Origin: Paractinoplanes atraurantiacus
Lineage (GTDB): Bacteria; Actinomycetota; Actinomycetes; Mycobacteriales; Micromonosporaceae
Length of the DNA stretch: 64,000 nt
Assembly (NCBI RefSeq): GCF_900215205.1
Contig: NZ_OBDY01000018.1
Coordinates: 1-64,000, forward strand
Reading direction: 5' to 3'
The notes beneath the pieces are model-generated. The model saw only the letters and a list, made by a program, of their open reading frames with translations, had not been told where the DNA came from and made no database searches. Below, piece by piece: positions 40,277 to 48,723 of this stretch. The first letter of the stretch is position 1. Every line of letters starts with the position of its first letter. Made by a program: the position numbers and the translations under genes.

Positions 40277-41253
40277 GGAGTGCGGACGGCCAGGGCCAGG
40301 AAGTGGTCGTCGGGGTCGTCGTAGCGGGTCAAGGTCCAGCCGGTCTTGGTCAGCAGGGTGGTCAGGAGGCTTTCGTTCATGGGCTCGTCGGGGGACACCG
40401 TGCGGCCGTGGCGGGCGGCCAAGGCCTTGCGGCCGCTCGGGTGGAACAGGACCAGGCGGCCCCCGGGGCGGGTCACGCGGGCCAGCTCGGCCAGGCCGGC
40501 GGCCGGGTCGGGCAGGTGGTGGACCAGGCCGGCGGCGAAGACCACTGCGGCCCGGGCCGGGGCCAGCGGCAGGTGCAGGGCGTCGGCCTGGATCAGCGGG
40601 ACCGGGGTGCGGCCGCGGGCCTGGGTCAGCATCTCCGGGGTGCAGTCGAGGCCGATGACCCGGCCGGTGGGGCCGACGGCGGCGGCCAGCGCGGGCAGGG
40701 CCCGGCCGGTGCCGCAACCCACGTCGACGGCCAGGTCGCCGGGGCGGGGGTCGGCCACGGCGACCGCCGCCGCGTACGCCGGGAGGTCGTCGCCGAAGCG
40801 CTTGTCCCAGCCGGCCGCCTTCGGGGCGAAGAATGCCCGGCTCTCCGAGAGGTACCACTGGGACGGGTCGGCCAGGCGCGGGTGCACGTGGCGGATCACC
40901 GGCCACTGGGGGTCGTGGTGGTCGATGACGATCTGCGCCCGGCGTTCGCCTTGGCCGGTGGTGCCGGTGCCGCGGGTGGAGCGCAGGTAGACGATGACGC
41001 GGTCGGCGGCCGGCTCCAGGACGTTCAGCGCCGAGTCCTGCACGCTGCCGGACGGGCCGGTCAGGCCGAGGACGGCGTCGACGCTCCAGGCCCGGGCCGA
41101 GGGTGGGAACGCGGCGGCCAGGTGGGCGGCGAAGGTGGCGGCGGCGCCGTGGTCGCCGCCGTCGACGATCACGGTCAGTGGGGCTCGGGGCGCGAGGACT
41201 TCCGCCAGGAACGCGGTGACCTCGGCAATCCTTTCAGGCACGCCACCCAGCAT
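40273..41253 (-). CDS. Class I methyltransferase fused to a degenerate P-loop kinase-like domain
   Basis: A 326-residue two-domain protein. Residues about 1-120 look like a uridine-kinase-type P-loop domain whose nucleotide loop has decayed: TVIVDGGDHGAAATFAAHLA, where Gly-Lys-Thr would be expected, followed by RVIVYLRS. Residues about 130-326 are a SAM-dependent methyltransferase: DLAVDVGCGTGRALPAL, VIGLDCTPEMLTQARG, VVFAAGLVHHLPDP, RPGGRLVLFHPSG. The linker QWYLSESRAFFAPKAAGWD precedes the SAM domain. The substrate is unknown. Confidence 0.75.
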   Translation of the reverse strand: MLGGVPERIAEVTAFLAEVLAPRAPLTVIVDGGDHGAAATFAAHLAAAFPPSARAWSVDAVLGLTGPSGSVQDSALNVLEPAADRVIVYLRSTRGTGTTGQGERRAQIVIDHHDPQWPVIRHVHPRLADPSQWYLSESRAFFAPKAAGWDKRFGDDLPAYAAAVAVADPRPGDLAVDVGCGTGRALPALAAAVGPTGRVIGLDCTPEMLTQARGRTPVPLIQADALHLPLAPARAAVVFAAGLVHHLPDPAAGLAELARVTRPGGRLVLFHPSGRKALAARHGRTVSPDEPMNESLLTTLLTKTGWTLTRYDDPDDHFLALAVRTP

Positions 41254-41371
41254 GCATGTGGATCTGTGACGGGGGCAACATCCGCCGCGGACGAGATCAA
41301 AAGTGTGAGCCCCGCATCTGCTAGGTCATATGGCTGGAGTTCCTGGCATCTGCGGCCATAGAGTGACGGGC

Positions 41372-41770
41372 ATGACGACGTACCGCATCGGGGAGGCGGC
41401 TGAGCTGCTCGGCGTCAGTGTCGACACCGTGCGCCGGTGGGTCGACGCGGGGAGGCTGCCGGCCGATCGTGACGAGCACGGGCACCGGGCGATCGACGGG
41501 GCCGATCTGGCCGCGTTCGCCCGGGAGAGCGGCGACGACCCCGACCCGGGGACGGGCCGCTCGTCGGCGCGCAACCGGCTGCGGGGCATCGTCACCGCGA
41601 TCGCCCGCGACACGGTGATGGCCCAGGTGGACATCCAGGCCGGCCCGTTCCGGGTGGTGTCGCTGATGAGCCGCGAGGCGGTCGACGAGCTGGGTCTCGA
41701 GGTGGGTTCGACGGCGGTCGCCGTCATCAAGTCGACCACTGTGGTCGTGGAGCGAGGAGACGACAGATGA
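41372..41770 (+). CDS. Molybdate-binding regulator: helix-turn-helix plus Mop/TOBE domain
   Basis: A 132-residue protein beginning MTTYRIGEAAELLGVSVDTV, a MerR/excisionase-like helix-turn-helix, followed by one Mop domain (SARNRLRGIVTAIARDTVMA, then VVSLMSREAVDELGLEVG and AVIKSTTVVV) that binds molybdate. It overlaps modA by ATGA and is the probable molybdate-sensing regulator of modABC, in place of ModE. A TAGAGT box ends 7 nt before the ATG (leaderless); TATGGC/GCCATA arms at 41329-41360 could be its operator. Confidence 0.85.
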   Translation: MTTYRIGEAAELLGVSVDTVRRWVDAGRLPADRDEHGHRAIDGADLAAFARESGDDPDPGTGRSSARNRLRGIVTAIARDTVMAQVDIQAGPFRVVSLMSREAVDELGLEVGSTAVAVIKSTTVVVERGDDR

Positions 41771-42615
41771 GACGCGTCCTGGCCGGGCTCGCCGCGGTGG
41801 CCCTCCTGGCAACGGCAGGTTGTGGCGATAAATCCGATAAATCGGACAGCGCGGGAGGGGGTGGCGCGACGGGCGGCGCGACAGGGGCCGCGACGGGCGG
41901 CGCGACAGGGGGCGCGACGGGCGGGGGCGTGGCGCAAGCGAGCGGCGACCTGACAGTCCTGGCCGCAGCGTCACTCACCGAGTCTTTCAACAAGATCAGT
42001 GAGGACTTTCAGAAAGCCAACCCCCAGGTCAAGGTCACGATTTCGTACGGCGGAAGCTCCTCCCTGGCGCAGCAGATCACCTCCGGCGCCCCGGCCGACG
42101 TCTTCGCCAGCGCCAGCCCCAAGAACATGCAGACCATCGTCGACGCCGGCGACGCCAGCGGCACCCCGGCCGTCTTCGTCAAGAACCAGCTGGTCATCGC
42201 CGTGCCCAAGGGCAACCCCAAGGGCATCACCGGTCTGTCCGACCTGACCAAACCAGGCCTCAAGGTCGCCCTCTGCGCCGAGCAGGTGCCCTGCGGCGCC
42301 GCCGCCAAGACCGCCCTCGAGGCCGCCGGCGTCAAGCTCACCCCGGTCACCCTGGAGCAGGACGTCAAGGCCGCCCTGTCCAAGGTCAAGCTGGGTGAGG
42401 TCGACGCCTCGCTGGTCTACCGCACCGACGCCAGGGCCGCTGCCTCCGACGTCGACGGCGTCGAGTTCCCCGAGTCGGCCCAGGCAATCAACAATTATCC
42501 GATCGCTGTCCTGAAGAACGCCCCGAACCCCACCGCGGCCGCTGCCTTCGTCGCCTTCGTGCAGACCGAGCCCGAGATCAAGGTGCTCACCGACGCAGGG
42601 TTCCAGAAGCCCTGA
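41767..42615 (+). CDS. modA: Molybdate ABC transporter substrate-binding lipoprotein
   Basis: A 282-residue protein with a lipoprotein signal (VLAGLAAVALLATAGC). A low-complexity Gly-Ala-Thr linker (repeated GGATGGAT) tethers the binding domain, which begins DLTVLAAASLTESFNKI and has TISYGGSSSLAQQITSGAP and DVFASASPKNM, the oxyanion-binding Ser loops of ModA. It captures molybdate or tungstate outside the cell for ModBC. The linker DNA is a short imperfect repeat, so linker length may vary among strains. Confidence 0.93.
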   Translation: MRRVLAGLAAVALLATAGCGDKSDKSDSAGGGGATGGATGAATGGATGGATGGGVAQASGDLTVLAAASLTESFNKISEDFQKANPQVKVTISYGGSSSLAQQITSGAPADVFASASPKNMQTIVDAGDASGTPAVFVKNQLVIAVPKGNPKGITGLSDLTKPGLKVALCAEQVPCGAAAKTALEAAGVKLTPVTLEQDVKAALSKVKLGEVDASLVYRTDARAAASDVDGVEFPESAQAINNYPIAVLKNAPNPTAAAAFVAFVQTEPEIKVLTDAGFQKP

Positions 42616-42644
42616 GTCGTCTCAAGGTTCCTCTCGTCCTCGCG

Positions 42645-43394
42645 GTGCCGGCCGCGGCCGGCCTGGCCTTCCTGGTCCTGCCGCTGGCCGGCCTGCTGAT
42701 CCGGGCTCCCTGGTCGACGCTGCCGGAGCGGCTCACCGAGCCCGGCATCCTGGCCGCCCTGCGGCTGTCGCTCGTCACGGCCACGATCGCCACCGCGGTG
42801 TGCCTCGTCCTGGGCGTACCCCTGGCCTGGGTCCTGGCCCGCACCGATTTCCCCGGGCGCCGCCTGGTCCGGGCGCTGGTGACCGTGCCCCTCGTGCTGC
42901 CGCCGGTCGTCGGCGGTGTCGCGTTGCTGCTGGTCTTCGGCCGGCGCGGGCTGCTCGGTGGCTGGCTCGACGCGACGTTCGGCGTCAGCCTGCCGTTCAC
43001 GACGGCCGGGGTGGTGCTGGCCGAGGCGTTCGTGGCCATGCCGTTCCTGGTGATCAGTGTGGAGGGCGCGCTGCGCGGCGCCGACTCGCGTTACGAGGAG
43101 GCGGCGGCGACCCTGGGCGCGTCCCGGTGGACGGCTTTCCGGCGGGTGACGCTGCCGTTGATCGCGCCCGGCGTGCTGGCCGGCGGCGTGCTCTGCTGGG
43201 CCCGCGCCCTGGGCGAGTTCGGGGCGACGATCACCTTCGCCGGCAACTTCCCGGGCCGTACGCAAACCATGCCTCTCGCCGTTTATCTCGCCCTGGAGCA
43301 GGACGTCGACGCGGCGATCGTCCTCAGCCTGCTGCTGCTCGTGGTCAGCGTCGGCATCCTGGCCGCCCTCCGCGACAAGTGGGTGACGGCATGA
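42645..43394 (+). CDS. modB: Molybdate ABC transporter permease
   Basis: A 249-residue permease from a GTG at 42645. The frame also extends upstream to a CTG at 42612 that overlaps the modA stop (CTGA) and would add LSRLKVPLVLAVPAA, completing the first membrane span; homologues often begin that way, so the CTG may be the true start. Other features are TATIATAVCLVLGVPLAWVL and the ATPase-docking loop RYEEAAATLGASRWTAFRRV. It overlaps modC by ATGA. Confidence 0.9.
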   Translation: MPAAAGLAFLVLPLAGLLIRAPWSTLPERLTEPGILAALRLSLVTATIATAVCLVLGVPLAWVLARTDFPGRRLVRALVTVPLVLPPVVGGVALLLVFGRRGLLGGWLDATFGVSLPFTTAGVVLAEAFVAMPFLVISVEGALRGADSRYEEAAATLGASRWTAFRRVTLPLIAPGVLAGGVLCWARALGEFGATITFAGNFPGRTQTMPLAVYLALEQDVDAAIVLSLLLLVVSVGILAALRDKWVTA

Positions 43395-44422
43395 CGCTTG
43401 ACGCGCATATTTTCGTTGAAAGGGACAATTTCGAGCTGGACGTCGCGCTGACTGCCGAGCCCGGCGAAGTCGTGGCGCTTCTGGGGCCGAACGGAGCGGG
43501 GAAGACGACCGCGCTGCGGGCCTTGGCCGGGCTTGTCGAGAACAACGGCGAAATTTGGATCGACGGTGTACGCGTCGATCGCGAACCGCCGGAGAAGAGG
43601 CGCATCGGTGTCGTCTTCCAGGACTACCTGCTCTTCCCGCATCTGAGCGCGCTCGACAACGTCGCCTTCGGGCCGCGCTGCCGCCACGTGCCGCGTCGGC
43701 AGGCCCGCGAGCAGGCGAAAGAGTGGCTGTCGCGGGTGGGGCTGTCCGACCACGTACGCAAGAAGCCCCGTCAGTTGTCCGGGGGGCAGGCCCAGCGGGT
43801 GGCGCTGGCGCGGGCGCTGGCCGCCGAGCCGAAGTTGCTGTTGCTGGACGAGCCGCTGGCCGCCCTCGACGCCCGGACCCGCCTCGACACCCGGGCTCAG
43901 CTGCGGCACCATCTCTCGGCCTTCCCGGGCGCGACCGTGCTGGTCACGCACGATCCGCTGGACGCGCTGATGCTGGCCGACCGCCTCGTCATCGTCGAGG
44001 AGGGCCGGATCGTGCAGACCGGCGACGCCGCCACCATCACCGCCCAGCCCCGCACCGACTACGTGGCCCGGCTGGTCGGCCTCAACCTCTACCGGGGGCG
44101 GGCCCAGGGCGGCACGGTCTTCCTGGCCGACGGCTTTCCGCTGGTCACCGCGGCCGCGCAGGAGGGGGAGGCGTTCGCCGCGTTCCCGCCGTCGGCGGTC
44201 GCCCTCTACGCGAGCCGGCCCGACGGCAGCCCCCGCAACACGTGGCCGGGCACGGTGACCTCGGTGGCCCGGCACGGCGACGCGCTGCGGGTCGAGATCG
44301 CCGGGGCGATCGCGGTGGCGGCCGACGTCACGCCGGCCGCCGCCGTCCACCTGGGGCTGGAGGTGGGCCGCGAGGTGTGGGCCAGCGTCAAGGCGACCGA
44401 GGTGCGTTCGTATCGCGCGTAG
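43391..44422 (+). CDS. modC: Molybdate ABC transporter ATP-binding protein
   Basis: A 343-residue ATPase. Walker A is GPNGAGKTT, the Q-loop is VVFQDYLLFPHL, the signature is RQLSGGQAQRVALA, Walker B is LLLLDEPLAALD and the switch His is in VTHDPLDAL. The C-terminal part (from about 260) is a TOBE/Mop-type regulatory domain (NTWPGTVTSVARHGDALRV; VWASVKATEV). It powers molybdate import and completes the operon. Confidence 0.93.
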   Translation: MTLDAHIFVERDNFELDVALTAEPGEVVALLGPNGAGKTTALRALAGLVENNGEIWIDGVRVDREPPEKRRIGVVFQDYLLFPHLSALDNVAFGPRCRHVPRRQAREQAKEWLSRVGLSDHVRKKPRQLSGGQAQRVALARALAAEPKLLLLDEPLAALDARTRLDTRAQLRHHLSAFPGATVLVTHDPLDALMLADRLVIVEEGRIVQTGDAATITAQPRTDYVARLVGLNLYRGRAQGGTVFLADGFPLVTAAAQEGEAFAAFPPSAVALYASRPDGSPRNTWPGTVTSVARHGDALRVEIAGAIAVAADVTPAAAVHLGLEVGREVWASVKATEVRSYRA

Positions 44423-44437
44423 CGGATAGTGGGGCCC

Positions 44438-45601
44438 ATGCGCGAGTGGGTTGATCATGCGATCTGGTGGCACGTCTATCCGCTGGGCTTCGGGCGCCTC
44501 GACAAGATCGAGAAGTGGCTCGACTACGCGGTCGAGCTGGGCGTGAACGGGCTGCAGCTGGGGCCGGTGTTCGCGTCCGAGTCGCATGGGTACGACACGC
44601 TCGACCACTTCCGGATCGATCCGCGGCTGGGGTCCGAGGAGGATTTCGACGCGCTGGTCGCCGCCTGCCAGGCGCGGGGTGTGCGGGTGTTGCTGGACGG
44701 CGTGTTCAACCACGTGGGGCGGGGGTTCGCCGCTCCGTCGTCCTCGTTCCTCCGCGGAACCGTGTTCGAGGGGCATTCCGGACTTGTCGAGCTGAATCAC
44801 GACTCGCCCGAGGTGCTGGATTACGTGGTCCGCGTGATGAACCACTGGCTCGGCCGGGGCGCCGACGGCTGGCGGCTGGACGCGGCCTACGCGGTCCCGC
44901 CCCGCTTCTGGCGCGCGGCCCTGGACGAGGTACGCAAGGATCATCCGTCGTCGTGGTTCGTGGGCGAGGTGATCCAGGGTGACTACGTGGGCTACCTGCG
45001 CGACAGCGGCCTCGACTCGCTCACCCAGTACGAGCTGTGGAAGGCGATCTGGAGCAGCCTCAACGACGGGAACTTCTACGAGCTCGCGTGGGCTCTCGAC
45101 CGGAACAACGACGTCCTCGACGCGGGGCTGCCGCTGACCTTCGTCGGCAACCACGACGTCACGCGCATCGCCAGCAAACTCACCGACGAACGGCACCTCG
45201 GGCACGCGCTGGCCGTGCTGTTCACCGTCGGCGGCTCGCCGAGCATCTACTACGGCGACGAGCAGGGCTACCGCGGCGTCAAGGAGGAGCGGGCCGGCGG
45301 CGACGACGAGATCCGGCCGCCCTATCCGGCGCTGCCGGGCGACCTGGCCCCGTACGGCTGGCCGGTCTACCGCCTGCACGAGAAGCTCATCGGCATCCGG
45401 CGCCGGCACGCCTGGCTGGCCCACGCGCGCACCACGGCCGTGCACCTGACGAACACGGCCGTGGCGCTGTCGTCCTCCGACGGCGAGCACCGGCTCGTGA
45501 CGCTGCTCAACGTGGGCGACGAGCCGTACACCTTCGAAATCGACTCGCAGAGCCGGACCGTGCCCGCGCATGAGTGGTTCATCGTCTCGGACGAGTCGTA
45601 G
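44438..45601 (+). CDS. GH13 alpha-amylase-family glycoside hydrolase
   Basis: A 387-residue cytoplasmic enzyme without a signal peptide, starting MREWVDHAIWWHVYPLGF. The barrel shows all GH13 landmarks: VLLDGVFNHVG, the nucleophile in DGWRLDAAYAV, the acid/base Glu in WFVGEVIQGD and the transition-state Asp in FVGNHDVTRIAS. It is compact and has a short C-terminal beta domain. It probably acts on alpha-glucans or short oligosaccharides such as maltodextrin; specificity cannot be read. It follows modC by 15 bp but is functionally unrelated to it. Confidence 0.9.
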   Translation: MREWVDHAIWWHVYPLGFGRLDKIEKWLDYAVELGVNGLQLGPVFASESHGYDTLDHFRIDPRLGSEEDFDALVAACQARGVRVLLDGVFNHVGRGFAAPSSSFLRGTVFEGHSGLVELNHDSPEVLDYVVRVMNHWLGRGADGWRLDAAYAVPPRFWRAALDEVRKDHPSSWFVGEVIQGDYVGYLRDSGLDSLTQYELWKAIWSSLNDGNFYELAWALDRNNDVLDAGLPLTFVGNHDVTRIASKLTDERHLGHALAVLFTVGGSPSIYYGDEQGYRGVKEERAGGDDEIRPPYPALPGDLAPYGWPVYRLHEKLIGIRRRHAWLAHARTTAVHLTNTAVALSSSDGEHRLVTLLNVGDEPYTFEIDSQSRTVPAHEWFIVSDES

Positions 45602-45610
45602 GTTGGTGGG

Positions 45611-46195
45611 ATGAACGCCTTGGAGCTGACCGACTATCGTGCCGCCGTCGCCCGGATGTATCTGGCCGACACCGACCTCAAGGAGTTCAGGGCCCAGCGC
45701 GACGAGCTGTTCGCCACGCATCCCCAGTCGGCGATCCCGCTCTCCGAGCGCTCGTCGTTCACCGGCCTGCGCTACCTGCCGCCGAACGACGACGTCATCG
45801 TCGAGGCCACCCTGCGCCCGGCCGACGGCGAGATCGACATCGACACGGGCGGCGAGGACGGCGTGGTGCACTACAAGCGCGCCGGCATTCTTGAGACCCC
45901 GTTCGGCGAGCTCTCGCTCTGGTGGATCGCCGCCTACGGGGGCGGGCTGTTCCTGCCGGTCCGCGACGCCACCTGCGGCCACGGCGCCTACGGAGGCGGG
46001 CGCTACCTCACCGACACCGTCAAGGGCACGCACGGGCGCGGGCTCGAGGTTCTCTCCGGCACGCGGGTGCGGCTCGACTTCAACTACCTCTACAACCCTT
46101 CTTGCGCGTACGACGACGCGTGGCAGTGCCCGCTGGCCCCCGCGGAAAACCGGATCTCCGCCGCTATCGAGGCGGGCGAGCTCACGTACCACTGA
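45611..46195 (+). CDS. DUF1684 family protein
   Basis: A 194-residue protein typical of DUF1684: LTDYRAAVARMYLADTDLKE and FRAQRDELFATHPQSAIP at the start, then LRYLPPNDDVIV, ETPFGELSLWWIAAYGGG and the conserved C-terminal NYLYNPSCAYDDAWQCPLAP with AENRISAAIEAGE. The family is widespread and uncharacterised. A TAGGTT box, partly formed by the preceding gene's stop, ends 6 nt before the ATG, so it is probably transcribed separately as a leaderless mRNA. Its end overlaps the convergent gene by 14 bp. Confidence 0.88.
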   Translation: MNALELTDYRAAVARMYLADTDLKEFRAQRDELFATHPQSAIPLSERSSFTGLRYLPPNDDVIVEATLRPADGEIDIDTGGEDGVVHYKRAGILETPFGELSLWWIAAYGGGLFLPVRDATCGHGAYGGGRYLTDTVKGTHGRGLEVLSGTRVRLDFNYLYNPSCAYDDAWQCPLAPAENRISAAIEAGELTYH

Positions 46196-47300
46196 CCAGC
46201 AGCCGCAGGCCCAGCTCGGCCGCGTCGAGCGCGACCAGGTCACGGTTGCGCTCGGCCCACCGCCCCGACTCCAGGTCGTCGCGCAGCTTGTCCACCGCCC
46301 GCCGCTCGGCCTCCGGACCGACCCGGGTCCACACCGAGACGGCGCGGCGGACATGCTCGTCCAGGTACGCCTCGGGCCGCCGCCAGTGCGCCTCGAAGAA
46401 GCCGTCGGCGCAGTCCCACGGCACCAGCACCGGCTCGGCTCGCCCGCCGACGGCCCGGGCCAGCTCGGCCAGCGACGGCCAGCCGGCCAGCAGGCCTGCG
46501 AACTCGGGCAGGTAGTCGCGGGTGAGCCAGAACCGCCGCCAGCTGGTCTCATCGGCGTCGTACGTGAACACCACCACCCGCCTGGCCACCCGGCGCATCT
46601 CCCGCAGCCCCGCCACCGGGTCGGGCCAGTGGTGAACAGTGCTGACCGCCATGGCCGCGTCGAACGACTGATCCTCGAACGGCAGATTGTCGGCCGTGGC
46701 GGCCACCGAAGGCGCGGCTCCGGCCGGCCGCTGCGCCCGCATGACGGCCGACGGCTCCACGGCCGTGACCTCCCGGTCCGGCGGCTCGTAGGAACCGGTG
46801 CCGGCACCCACGTTCAGAACGGTCCGCGCGTCACCGAGCGCCTCCCAGATCCGCGCGGCGATCCGCGGCTCGGTGCGCCGGGTGGCCGGATAGGCCGCCC
46901 CGATCGCGTCGTACAGCTGCGGCCCGAAAACCCGCAGCTGCTCCTCCGGTGTAGTCCTGATCCCCATCGCCCGTGCCTCCAACTCCCGGTCTATGGCCAT
47001 CACCATGGCGGCGGCCTGATCGCGCTGCTCCACGAGCAGGCCTCGCAGGCGCCGAAGATGCGCGACCGCGTCGGTCGCCGGATCGTCGACGAGATCGGCG
47101 ATCTCCCGCAGCCCGAACCCCAGCCGCCGATAGGCGAGCACCTCCCGAAGCCGTTCCACATCGCCCGGGGAGTAGGCCCGGTAGCCGCCCACGGTCCGCG
47201 CCGAGGGCCGCAACAGCCCGATCTCGTCGTAGTGATGCAGCGTCCGGACGGTGACGCCGGCCAGCTCGGCCACCCGTCCCACGGTGAGGTGCTCTTCCAC
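46182..47300 (-). CDS. MerR-type regulator fused to a SAM-dependent methyltransferase
   Basis: A 372-residue fusion. Residues 1-110 are a full MerR domain (LTVGRVAELAGVTVRTLHHY, GGYRAYSPGDVERLREV, LREIADLVDDP) with its dimerisation helix (RGLLVEQRDQAAAMVMAID). Residues about 125-372 are a class I methyltransferase: AARIWEALGDARTVLNVGAG, GTGSYEPPDREVTAVEPSA, FDAAMAVSTVHHWPDP. The start is a GTG. A regulator that binds SAM or a methylation substrate through its C-terminal domain, or an enzyme that controls its own gene, are both possible. Confidence 0.85.
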   Translation of the reverse strand: MEEHLTVGRVAELAGVTVRTLHHYDEIGLLRPSARTVGGYRAYSPGDVERLREVLAYRRLGFGLREIADLVDDPATDAVAHLRRLRGLLVEQRDQAAAMVMAIDRELEARAMGIRTTPEEQLRVFGPQLYDAIGAAYPATRRTEPRIAARIWEALGDARTVLNVGAGTGSYEPPDREVTAVEPSAVMRAQRPAGAAPSVAATADNLPFEDQSFDAAMAVSTVHHWPDPVAGLREMRRVARRVVVFTYDADETSWRRFWLTRDYLPEFAGLLAGWPSLAELARAVGGRAEPVLVPWDCADGFFEAHWRRPEAYLDEHVRRAVSVWTRVGPEAERRAVDKLRDDLESGRWAERNRDLVALDAAELGLRLLVSGT

Positions 47301-47368
47301 GCCCCCGACTATCTGCCATCACGCCACGTGAGGCACAAGCCCGCGGGTGTGCGGCTCGGGGCGCCGGC

Positions 47369-47797
47369 TCAGCTCAGGGTGAGGTTGAGCAGCTCCAGGC
47401 CGGTCACCGGACGGAAGCCGAGCGAACCGTAAAGGGCCAGGGCCCCGGCGTTGTCCGTCTCGGTCTGGAGGGACACACGGAGCGCGCCGGCTGTGCGGGC
47501 TTCCACGATGACGTGCCGCAGGAGGGCCCGGGCGGTGCCCCGGCGGCGGCCGGCCGGGCGTACGTAAAGGTCGCGGATCATCCACGCCGTGGCCAGGCGC
47601 AGCGACGCCGGCTGGATCGCCACCGTGATGAAGCCCGAATCACCGGCGGCGTACGCCGTCAGCCGGCCCGACGTCAGGTGCTCCTCCAGCCAGGCCGTCG
47701 TGCGGGCCGGGAAGGGCGCCTCGCCGTAGTGGGCCCGGTATTCGTCGAAGAGCGGCGCCAGGTGGGCCGCCGTCGGCCGGACGATGTCAGAGGGCAT
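47369..47797 (-). CDS. GNAT acetyltransferase
   Basis: A 142-residue N-acetyltransferase with IVRPTAAHLAPLFDEYRAHY at the start, acetyl-CoA loop RPAGRRRGTARALLRHVI, and a C-terminal DNAGALALYGSLGFRPV. The start overlaps the end of the upstream kinase-like gene by 11 bp, so the two are coupled. An antibiotic- or metabolite-modifying pair is possible but not shown. Confidence 0.85.
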   Translation of the reverse strand: MPSDIVRPTAAHLAPLFDEYRAHYGEAPFPARTTAWLEEHLTSGRLTAYAAGDSGFITVAIQPASLRLATAWMIRDLYVRPAGRRRGTARALLRHVIVEARTAGALRVSLQTETDNAGALALYGSLGFRPVTGLELLNLTLS

Positions 47798-48707
47798 CGA
47801 GATGCTCCAGCTCCGACTCCAGCCGGGCCGTCACGTAGGTCTGCCGGCGGTCGGTGGCCGGTATGCCCCGGCTGGGGCCCTCGGCCAGCATCAGCGTGTA
47901 GAGGTGGACGCGGTAGAGCGCCAGGCGGATCAGGGCCGCCCTGTCGAACGGCCCGGGGTCGTAACCGGCCAGGAACGGGTGGCCGGGCTCGTCCTCGATG
48001 CGGTGGAACAGGGCGGGGGAGACCAGGTCGAGCAGCGGGTCGCCGTACAGGTAGCGCTCCCCGTCGACCAGTCCGCTCAGCGCGCCGCCGGGCGCGACGA
48101 GCACGTTGCCGTCCCACAGGTCGAAGTGGAGCAGCGCCGGCGTGGTCACGGCTTTCAGGACCGGGGCGTGGCGCTCGACCGCGCCGTCCAGCGCCGCCGG
48201 CAGTGTGACATTCCACGAGCTGGCGTCCGTACGCAGGGACGCCATCATCGCGATGAAAGCGGTGGCCCAATCGTCGCCGGAGGGGCGGTCGCCCGTGTAG
48301 CCGAAACGGCTCCCGGTGACAGTGTGCACCCGGCGGACGGCGGCCCCCAGCGACGAGCGGGCCCGCGATGAGTCGGCCTCCGTGAGGGGCCGGCCCGGGA
48401 GCAGGGTCGTGATGATCCAGCGCGGGGAGACCGCCAGCACCGACGGCACGGGGGCCAGATCGGCGACGAGGCCGTAATACACGGCCTCGGCCGGGATCAG
48501 CTCACGTTCGTACGACAGAAGGCGAGCCGACGGCGGCGGCGCCACCTTGACCACCACCTGGCGCCCGTCGGTGAGCGAAGCGAGCCAGACGGCGGCGAAA
48601 CCGCCCCCGCCCAGCTCGGACGCGGTCACGACGGAGACATCGAGGGCTTCCCGCACGATGGCGTCGATGTCGGGGACGGTCAACAGGGGCTGCGTGGGGC
48701 TGCGCAT
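47787..48707 (-). CDS. Aminoglycoside phosphotransferase/fructosamine kinase-like protein
   Basis: A 306-residue kinase-fold protein. ATP-binding Lys lies in RQVVVKVAPP; the catalytic loop is ALLHFDLWDGNVLV and the metal loop LSGLVDGERYLYGDPLLDL. It belongs to the APH superfamily, whose members phosphorylate small molecules including aminoglycosides, macrolides or sugars; resistance activity should not be assumed. A TAGTCT box ends 6 nt before the ATG (leaderless). It is followed by a coupled GNAT gene. Confidence 0.82.
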   Translation of the reverse strand: MRSPTQPLLTVPDIDAIVREALDVSVVTASELGGGGFAAVWLASLTDGRQVVVKVAPPPSARLLSYERELIPAEAVYYGLVADLAPVPSVLAVSPRWIITTLLPGRPLTEADSSRARSSLGAAVRRVHTVTGSRFGYTGDRPSGDDWATAFIAMMASLRTDASSWNVTLPAALDGAVERHAPVLKAVTTPALLHFDLWDGNVLVAPGGALSGLVDGERYLYGDPLLDLVSPALFHRIEDEPGHPFLAGYDPGPFDRAALIRLALYRVHLYTLMLAEGPSRGIPATDRRQTYVTARLESELEHLDAL

Positions 48708-48723
48708 GCGCTGAGACTAGTGC

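Noticed and set aside
40264..41260. An overlapping plus-strand frame (40045-41361) as a glycine-rich protein
   Set aside because: Gly/Val/Gln-rich antisense of the methyltransferase gene, without a start or domain.
43283..46807. 1174-codon minus-strand frame across modC and the GH13 gene
   Set aside because: Low-complexity antisense frame; plus-strand genes with intact catalytic motifs occupy the region.
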